From Actinoallomurus sp. (GTDB lineage: Bacteria > Actinomycetota > Actinomycetes > Streptosporangiales > Streptosporangiaceae), in assembly GCA_025964685.1 (NCBI GenBank), contig JAOPYG010000131.1:1-60231 (forward strand): 60,231 bases of DNA, written 5' to 3'. A program made the position numbers and the translations under genes. The notes under the pieces were generated by a model. That model had not been told where the DNA came from and made no database searches. It saw only the letters and a list, made by a program, of their open reading frames with translations. Each line of letters begins with the position of its first letter. Position 1 is the stretch's first letter. Shown here one piece after another: positions 54,954-60,231 of the stretch.

Positions 54954-55684
54954 CGGTTCCCTTCCTCGACACCGAGCTGTTCGAGCAGTTCGGCGCGCAG
55001 GTGGATCAGGTCGGCGATCTGCCGGGGACGTCCGGTCTCGACGCGTGACTCGTACGCGATGCGGCCCTGGCCGAGCACGAGCACTCGGTCCGCCAGGATC
55101 AGGGCCTCGTCCACGTCGTGGGTGACGAGCAGCACGCTGGTGTGCTCGGAATGGCGTTTCCACAGGTCCAGGACAAGCCGGTGCATGGTGATCCGGGTGA
55201 GCGCGTCCAGCGCGCTGAACGGCTCGTCCAGCAACAGCAGCCCGGGCTCACGTACGAGAGCGCGGGCCAGGGAGGCGCGCTGGGCCTCGCCGCCGGACAG
55301 GGTGAGCGGCCAGGCCGTGGCGAGCGCGCTGAGCCCGACCTCCTCCAGAGCGCCGACCGCCTTCGCCCTGGGGTCAGGTCCGGTCAGGCCGAGCGCGATG
55401 TTGTCGATGACGCGCTTCCAGGGCAGCAGCCGGGGCTCCTGGAACGCGACCCCGACCGTGCCCTCGACGGTCAGCTCGCCGGTGGTGTCCCGGTCCAGTC
55501 CGGCCAGCGCGCGCAGCAGGGTGGACTTGCCCGAGCCGCTGCGGCCGAGCAGTGCGACGAACTCCCCGCGTTCGATGTCCAGGTCCAGGCCGTCGAGGAT
55601 GCGCCGCTCACCGAACGCCCTGCTCAGGCCACGGGTCCTCGCGGTGTGCGCGGCGGCTACGCGGGTTGGAAGGCTCGTCGCCAT
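54950..55684 (-). CDS. ssuB: Aliphatic sulfonate ABC transporter ATPase
   Basis: A 244-residue ATPase. Walker A GRSGSGKST, Q-loop FQEPRLLPW, signature LSGGEAQRASLARAL, Walker B LLLLDEPFSALDALTR and switch His THDVDEAL are intact. ATG 55684 would overlap the end of ssuC by 28 nt, longer than the 4-nt overlaps elsewhere, so a later start is not excluded, although none is clear. Confidence 0.92.
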   Translation of the reverse strand: MATSLPTRVAAAHTARTRGLSRAFGERRILDGLDLDIERGEFVALLGRSGSGKSTLLRALAGLDRDTTGELTVEGTVGVAFQEPRLLPWKRVIDNIALGLTGPDPRAKAVGALEEVGLSALATAWPLTLSGGEAQRASLARALVREPGLLLLDEPFSALDALTRITMHRLVLDLWKRHSEHTSVLLVTHDVDEALILADRVLVLGQGRIAYESRVETGRPRQIADLIHLRAELLEQLGVEEGNR

Positions 55685-56481
55685 GCCAGTGCCCTTCTCT
55701 CGATGAGGCGTACGAGGGCGTCGGTGATCAGCCCGAGCGCGCTGTAGACGACCAGGCCGACCACGATCACGTCGGTCCGCATGAACTCCCGCGCGTCGTT
55801 GATCATCCAGCCGAGTCCGGAGTCGGCGTTGACCTGCTCGGCGACGATGAGCGCGAGCCAGGCGACGCCGAGACTCTGCCGCAGTCCGACCAGCGTCTGC
55901 GAGAGCGCGCCGGGCAGGATGACGTGCCGGATGAGCGCGGTGCGGCTGAGCCGCAGCGCCCGGCCGGCCTCGACGAGCTTGCCGTCCACTCCGCGAATGC
56001 CGGCGAACGTGTTGAGGTACAGGGGGAACGCGACCCCGAGGGCGACCAGCGCCACCTTGGGCGTCTCGCCGATCCCGAACCACAGGATGAACAGCGGGAT
56101 CAGCCCGTAGAACGGCAGCGCCCGCAGCATCTGCATGGGCGGGTCGATGGCGTTCTCGCCGAAGCGGCTGAGCCCGGCGGCGAGTGCGAGGGCGATCGCG
56201 GCGACGGCGCCGATCGCGAAGCCTTCGACGACCCGCTGGAGCGACACCACTATCGCGTCCGGCAGGGTGCCGGCCGTGGTCAGGTCGACCGCCGTCTGAG
56301 CGATCTTGACGGGCGCGGCGATGAGCCGCGCCGACAGCAGGCCGGATGAGCTGGCGGCCTGCCAGAGGAGGAGAAGGACGATCGGGCTGATGAGCCGGAG
56401 CAGCCCGGACGCCCGTGGAACGCGGATGCGTTCGAGGGCGGTCCGGCGAGCCGGCCGCAGATCGAGGGCAGGTGAGGACAT
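55657..56481 (-). CDS. ssuC: Aliphatic sulfonate ABC transporter permease
   Basis: A 274-residue permease with six membrane helices and the EAA loop near EAGRALRLSRTALIRHVILPGA. LLRLISPIVLLLLWQAASSS is the first helix and VIVVGLVVYSALGLITDALVR the last. First gene of ssuCBADE. ATG 56481 is chosen with AAAGGG upstream; the leader in front holds a short leaderless ORF (56574-56657). Confidence 0.92.
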   Translation of the reverse strand: MSSPALDLRPARRTALERIRVPRASGLLRLISPIVLLLLWQAASSSGLLSARLIAAPVKIAQTAVDLTTAGTLPDAIVVSLQRVVEGFAIGAVAAIALALAAGLSRFGENAIDPPMQMLRALPFYGLIPLFILWFGIGETPKVALVALGVAFPLYLNTFAGIRGVDGKLVEAGRALRLSRTALIRHVILPGALSQTLVGLRQSLGVAWLALIVAEQVNADSGLGWMINDAREFMRTDVIVVGLVVYSALGLITDALVRLIERRALAWRRAFQPA

Positions 56482-56573
56482 GAGAGGAGGACCCTTTGAG
56501 TACGCGAGCGGGAGGAGAGGTGCGGAGCGGTTGGCCACTCCGGGGAAGCCGATGTCGGATCGCGGCTGGGGAC

Positions 56574-56657
56574 TCAGGCGGTCGGCGCACAGAGTGCGCT
56601 GGCCTGCCGCCGAAGGTCGACGTGCAGGCGCGTCACGAGGGGCTGACCTGTACTCAC
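56574..56657 (-). CDS. 27-residue leader peptide of the ssu operon
   Basis: A short minus-strand frame with GTG 56657 and TGA 56574-56576, ending TRLHVDLRRQASALCAPTA. This (R-x-HVDL-x-R-x-ASALC) is the pattern of actinobacterial putative leader peptides before sulfur genes. GTG 56657 sits 6 nt after the -10 GACGAT (56664-56669), so it is probably leaderless; a second GTG seven codons later gives a 20-residue version. The Cys codon TGT lies in the hairpin 56585-56599. The natural reading is cysteine-dependent control of ssu: a ribosome stalled at the Cys codon when cysteine is scarce would alter the RNA fold. The mechanism is inferred. Confidence 0.75.
   Translation of the reverse strand: MSTGQPLVTRLHVDLRRQASALCAPTA
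56585..56599. promoter_or_regulatory. Hairpin around the Cys codon of the ssu leader
   Basis: GCGCAC-TCT-GTGCGC as read on the minus strand, with the TGT Cys codon at the loop/right-arm border. It would be melted by a ribosome translating or stalled at the Cys codon. Confidence 0.5.
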
Positions 56658-56663
56658 GGGCCC

Positions 56664-56692
56664 ATCGTCCGCAACGAATCAGACAAAGTCAA
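56664..56692 (-). promoter_or_regulatory. Promoter of the ssu leader and operon
   Basis: Minus-strand -35 TTGACT (56692-56687), a 17-nt spacer and -10 GACGAT (56669-56664), the start of the leader peptide following after 6 nt. The -10 is weak (positions 2, 5 and 6 match), the -35 strong. Confidence 0.5.
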
Positions 56693-56733
56693 CCTGTTAA
56701 ATAGGGAATATGTCCGTATCGTGCGCGGACTCC

Positions 56734-56739
56734 TAGGAT
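56734..56739 (+). promoter_or_regulatory. -10 box (TAGGAT) of a leaderless SDR transcript
   Basis: TAGGAT, 6 nt before GTG 56746, divergent to the ssu promoter. Confidence 0.5.
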
Positions 56740-56745
56740 TGGCGG

Positions 56746-57579
56746 GTGACTGTCGTAGCGGTCGTCACCGGGGCGGCCAGCGGGATCGGGCGGGCGACCG
56801 CCATGGCTCTGGGCGAGCGCGGGCTGACCGTGATCTGTGCAGACGTCGACGAGGAGCGGGCGGCCGAGGCCGGCATACCGTACGGCGTCGATGTGGGCGA
56901 TCCGGCCGCGATGCAGAGGTTCGCCACATGGGTGCGTGAGGAGCACGGACCACCGGCCGTGCTCGTCAACAACGCCGGGATCGGCATCGGCGGATCGTTC
57001 TTCGACCACGACCTCGCGGACTGGCGGCGGACCATCGACGTCAACCTGATGGGCGTCGTGCACGGGTGCCTGTTCTTCGGCCCGCAGATGATCGAACGCG
57101 GGCGCGGGCACATCGTCAACGTCGCCTCGGCCGCCGCGTACACGCCCAGCATGCTGCTGCCCGCCTACGGAGCGACCAAGGCGGGCGTGCTGATGCTGAG
57201 TGAGAGCCTGCGAGCCGAACTCTCCGGCACGGGCGTCGGCGTCAGCGCGGTCTGCCCGGGCTTCATCGCCACCGGCATCTACCGCGCCGCACGGTACGCC
57301 GGCACGGACGCGGCGGAGGCGACCAGGCGCGGCGAACTCGCCGAGCGCATCGCACGCCGCTGGGCACCCGGCCCGGAGGCCGCCGCGAACGCCATCATCC
57401 GCGCCATCGAACGCGACCGCCCGCTCGTCCCGGTCACCGCCGGCGCTTGGGGGGCGTACGCGCTGTCGCGCATCTCACCGGCGGTGATGCGGAAACTGGC
57501 CCGCGCGGGCGGCGCGGACCCGTACGCACTCGCGGAACGCTTCGCCGGCATGTTCACCCACTCACGCCGCCCGCGCTAG
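56746..57579 (+). CDS. SDR family oxidoreductase
   Basis: A 277-residue SDR. TGAASGIG (residues 8-15), NNAG, catalytic Ser (VASAAAY), Tyr and Lys (YGATKAG) are present; D31-V-D after beta2 suggests NAD. The C-terminal extension with IERDRPLVPVTAGAWGAYAL is of the cyclopentanol/epimerase-like subgroup seen in mycobacteria. GTG 56746 follows the TAGGAT box. Substrate unknown. Confidence 0.88.
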   Translation: MTVVAVVTGAASGIGRATAMALGERGLTVICADVDEERAAEAGIPYGVDVGDPAAMQRFATWVREEHGPPAVLVNNAGIGIGGSFFDHDLADWRRTIDVNLMGVVHGCLFFGPQMIERGRGHIVNVASAAAYTPSMLLPAYGATKAGVLMLSESLRAELSGTGVGVSAVCPGFIATGIYRAARYAGTDAAEATRRGELAERIARRWAPGPEAAANAIIRAIERDRPLVPVTAGAWGAYALSRISPAVMRKLARAGGADPYALAERFAGMFTHSRRPR

Positions 57580-57949
57580 CTCACGGCATCCACTCGCGCC
57601 GCCCGAACCAGCCCATGTGGCCGGCGGATCGCGCGGCGGCGCTGTTCACCCGTCAGGGCGGCCCTGACCGGCCGGCTGTGCGCAGGAGCGGTCCACTTCG
57701 CGGCTTCATGGTGTGGTCCCAAAGTTCTCGCCCCCCGGGGGATGCCTCACGGAGGTTTCGCTGAGGCGAAAGATTTTCCGCCCCAGCGAAACACCCCCGG
57801 CGTCACTGCCCCGCTCCACGAGGACGGCGCACGCCCTGTCGCGCGGTTTACCGGTTCCGGCCAGACGGTTGACGCCCGGATTCCATGGGTTACTTTCGCG
57901 TTGCGCGTTATCGGGGTGATTGATGGCGATGCCCGCACAGGAGGTCGGA
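57580..57949. other. 370-bp intergenic region with a long hairpin before the S53 protease gene
   Basis: Holds the nested hairpin at 57735-57800 and then a less GC-rich stretch up to the protease start (around TTACTTTCGCG). No convincing ORF: the frames seen here are shadows. Confidence 0.5.
57735..57800. promoter_or_regulatory. Nested hairpin in the S53 upstream region
   Basis: Outer arms CCGGGGG/CCCCCGG (57735-57741, 57794-57800), then GTTTCGCTG/CAGCGAAAC (57755-57763, 57784-57792), then GGCG/CGCC and AAA/TTT towards the loop. The core forms a 16-bp stem with two small bulges. It lies 155 nt behind the SDR stop and 150 nt before the protease start. It can be a terminator of the SDR or a structured 5' UTR. 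Confidence 0.55.
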
Positions 57950-59200
57950 TTGAACCCCCGCCAAAGATCCGTGACCGTCATTACCGCTCTCATGACAATG
58001 ATCTTCTCCCTGGCCTTCATCCCGTCCGCCGGTGCGGCCGCCGGTGCTCCGCCGCTCAGCGTCGGCTTCGGCTGTGCGTCGGGTGCGCATGCCGGGCGAC
58101 TGCACTGCTTCGGCCGGATCCGCGCCCACCGCGCGAGCAACGGGAAGGTCGCCCCGCTCACCGTCACCAGCCCCACCGGCCTGCTGCCGGCCGACCTGCG
58201 GTCGGCGTACAAGGTGGCGGGGCTGAGCGGCGCCGGGCGTACGGTCGCCATCGTCGACGCGCAGGACAACCCCAAGGCAGAGTCCGACCTGGCCGCCTAC
58301 CGGTCCAGCCTCGGACTGCCCGCGTGTACGACCGCGAACGGCTGCTTCAAGAAGGTCAACCAGAACGGCCAGGCCTCGCCGCTGCCCGCCGCGGACTACG
58401 GCTGGGCCGAGGAGATCAGCCTCGACCTGGACATGGTCTCGGCGATCTGCCCCGACTGCCACATCCTGCTCGTCGAGGCGAACACCCCCGACAGCGACTC
58501 ACTCGGCACCGCCGTGGACACCGCCGCGGCCACCAGTGGCGTCGTCGCCATCTCCAACAGCTACGGAGGCGCTGAGGACTCCACCATCCTCGCCGCCGAC
58601 GCCCACTTCAACCACCCCGGCATCGCGGTGACGGCGAGTTCGGGTGACTCCGGCTACGGCGTCAGCTGGCCGGCGTCCTCGCAGTACGTCACCGCGGTGG
58701 GCGGCACCACGCTGACGAAGGCGGGCAACGCGCGCGGCTGGACCGAGACCGCCTGGTCGGGTGCGGGTTCGGGCTGCTCGGCGTACGAGCCGAAGCCGTC
58801 GTGGCAGCACGACACCGCTTGTGCCAAGCGCACGGTCGCCGACGTCTCCGCGGTCGCCGACCCGGCCACCGGCGTGGGCGTCTATGACACCTACAACAGC
58901 TGCGGGACCAGTTCGTTCTGCGACCTGCTGATCTCGCTCGGCCTCGCGCAGGGGCTGGACGGCTGGGCGGCGGTCGGCGGGACCAGCGCGTCCTCCCCGA
59001 TCATCGCGAGCGTGTACGCACTGGCGGGCAACACCGGCGCCACGACGTACGGCTCTTACCCGTACGCGCACGCGTCCGCGCTGTTCGACGTCACGTCCGG
59101 TTCGAACGGAAGCTGTGGCGGCACGTACCTGTGCACGGCGGTGACCGGGTATGACGGGCCCACCGGCCTGGGCACGCCCAACGGGACCGGCGGCTTCTGA
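57950..59200 (+). CDS. S53 family (sedolisin) serine peptidase, secreted
   Basis: A 416-residue secreted peptidase from TTG 57950, which follows a perfect AGGAGG at 57939-57944. The first 29 residues are a signal peptide (RQRSVTVITALMTMIFSLAF, then PSAGAA). The catalytic residues E155 and D159 (EEISLDLD), D233 (ASSGDSGYG) and S346 (GGTSASSP) of sedolisins are all present, as is the calcium-site-like end GYDGPTGLGTPNGTGGF. The long pro-domain of kumamolisins is absent; only about 50 residues lie before the catalytic domain. Alternative ATG starts upstream (57923, 57929) would extend it. Confidence 0.9.
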   Translation: MNPRQRSVTVITALMTMIFSLAFIPSAGAAAGAPPLSVGFGCASGAHAGRLHCFGRIRAHRASNGKVAPLTVTSPTGLLPADLRSAYKVAGLSGAGRTVAIVDAQDNPKAESDLAAYRSSLGLPACTTANGCFKKVNQNGQASPLPAADYGWAEEISLDLDMVSAICPDCHILLVEANTPDSDSLGTAVDTAAATSGVVAISNSYGGAEDSTILAADAHFNHPGIAVTASSGDSGYGVSWPASSQYVTAVGGTTLTKAGNARGWTETAWSGAGSGCSAYEPKPSWQHDTACAKRTVADVSAVADPATGVGVYDTYNSCGTSSFCDLLISLGLAQGLDGWAAVGGTSASSPIIASVYALAGNTGATTYGSYPYAHASALFDVTSGSNGSCGGTYLCTAVTGYDGPTGLGTPNGTGGF

Positions 59201-59206
59201 GCGCGG

Positions 59207-59233
59207 CGGGCCCGGCGCCGGGCGCCGGGCCCG
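59207..59233. terminator. Perfect 12-bp hairpin behind the S53 gene
   Basis: CGGGCCCGGCGC and its complement with a 3-nt loop, 6 nt after the stop. Confidence 0.6.
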
Positions 59234-59237
59234 TGGC

Positions 59238-59391
59238 TCAGTGCAACTGGCGGCGCGCCTCCTCCGGCGGGAGCTCTTCGAAGCGCAGCGGGCGGCCGAT
59301 CGCCTCGCCGATGAGGCGCACCTGCTCCACCTGCGTGAGCGTCTCCGCGCCGGTGAGCGTGCACCGTACGGGCGGGGTCGGACATTCCCGC
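59238..59391 (-). pseudogene. C-terminal remnant of an NmrA-type NAD(P)-binding protein
   Basis: On the minus strand, a frame without start codon encodes [40 protein letters not shown] and LH with stop at 59238-59240. This is the end of an NmrA-like SDR (NAD(P)H-binding) as found near sigma factor genes. About 50 codons are left, and the sigma factor stop is directly adjacent, so the rest was probably deleted. Confidence 0.5.

Positions 59392-60231
<840 letters not shown>

Overview
This 60 kb window is a very GC-rich actinomycete chromosome segment, probably Streptosporangiales/Thermomonosporaceae-like (inferred from gene content and order, not from a database search). Third codon positions are almost always G or C, GTG and TTG starts are common, and many genes look leaderless. 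The gene order over the first 35 kb (F1 ATP synthase, DUF2550, PduO adenosyltransferase, NucS, FilP-type coiled coil, methylmalonyl-CoA epimerase, thiolase, MeaB, MarR, IcmA, thioredoxin/TPR protein) resembles the core locus I remember from Streptomyces.

Layout. 1-3.5 kb: end of the atp operon (atpA 3' part, atpG, atpD, atpC). 3.5-8.1 kb: DUF2550 protein, corrinoid adenosyltransferase, secreted M28 aminopeptidase, GMC oxidoreductase. 8.1-11 kb: a non-coding-rich patch with a 33-residue gene and an apparently duplicated regulatory cassette, an aldehyde dehydrogenase and a wrecked ABC ATPase. 11-21 kb: M50 protease, TetR regulator, SDR, DUF3224, NucS, a tandem 3-hydroxyacyl-CoA dehydrogenase, two hydrolases, an AI-2E-family membrane protein and the FilP-like filament protein. 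21-32 kb: acyl-CoA/B12 genes (mce, thiolase, meaB, icmA) interrupted by an MprF/LysX-like membrane enzyme, DUF4230, DUF2127 and an ABC pair with a degenerate ATPase. 32-42.5 kb: YbbN-type thioredoxin, kinase-like protein, malic enzyme, LPXTG surface protein, AlgH, DUF3039, M43 lipoprotein protease, SF2 helicase, gntK, pncA, pncB. 42.5-49.8 kb: clpS, DUF2017, the mec-cysO-cysM sulfur-carrier cysteine pathway, a frameshifted lipoprotein, thioesterase, murI, MBL hydrolase, rph, rdgB. 49.8-60.2 kb: a MITE-like element, a MEDS/HATPase + MEDS/STAS pair, a compact sulfonate operon (ssuC-B-A-D-E plus a second flavin reductase), an SDR, an S53 protease, an NmrA-type remnant and the 3' part of an ECF-type sigma factor.

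Themes. (1) Two sulfur loci are each preceded by a tiny leaderless ORF containing a Cys codon: a 27-codon ORF in front of ssuC, with the Cys codon inside a small hairpin, and a 35-codon ORF in front of cysO. These look like cysteine-sensing leader peptides and are the best candidates for an under-described regulatory system here. (2) At least thirteen genes have a TANNNT -10 box 6 to 8 nt before the start codon, which also helps to fix starts. (3) A 32-bp perfect palindrome sits just in front of icmA. (4) Several small decayed genes are visible. No rRNA, tRNA, CRISPR array or complete insertion sequence was recognised.
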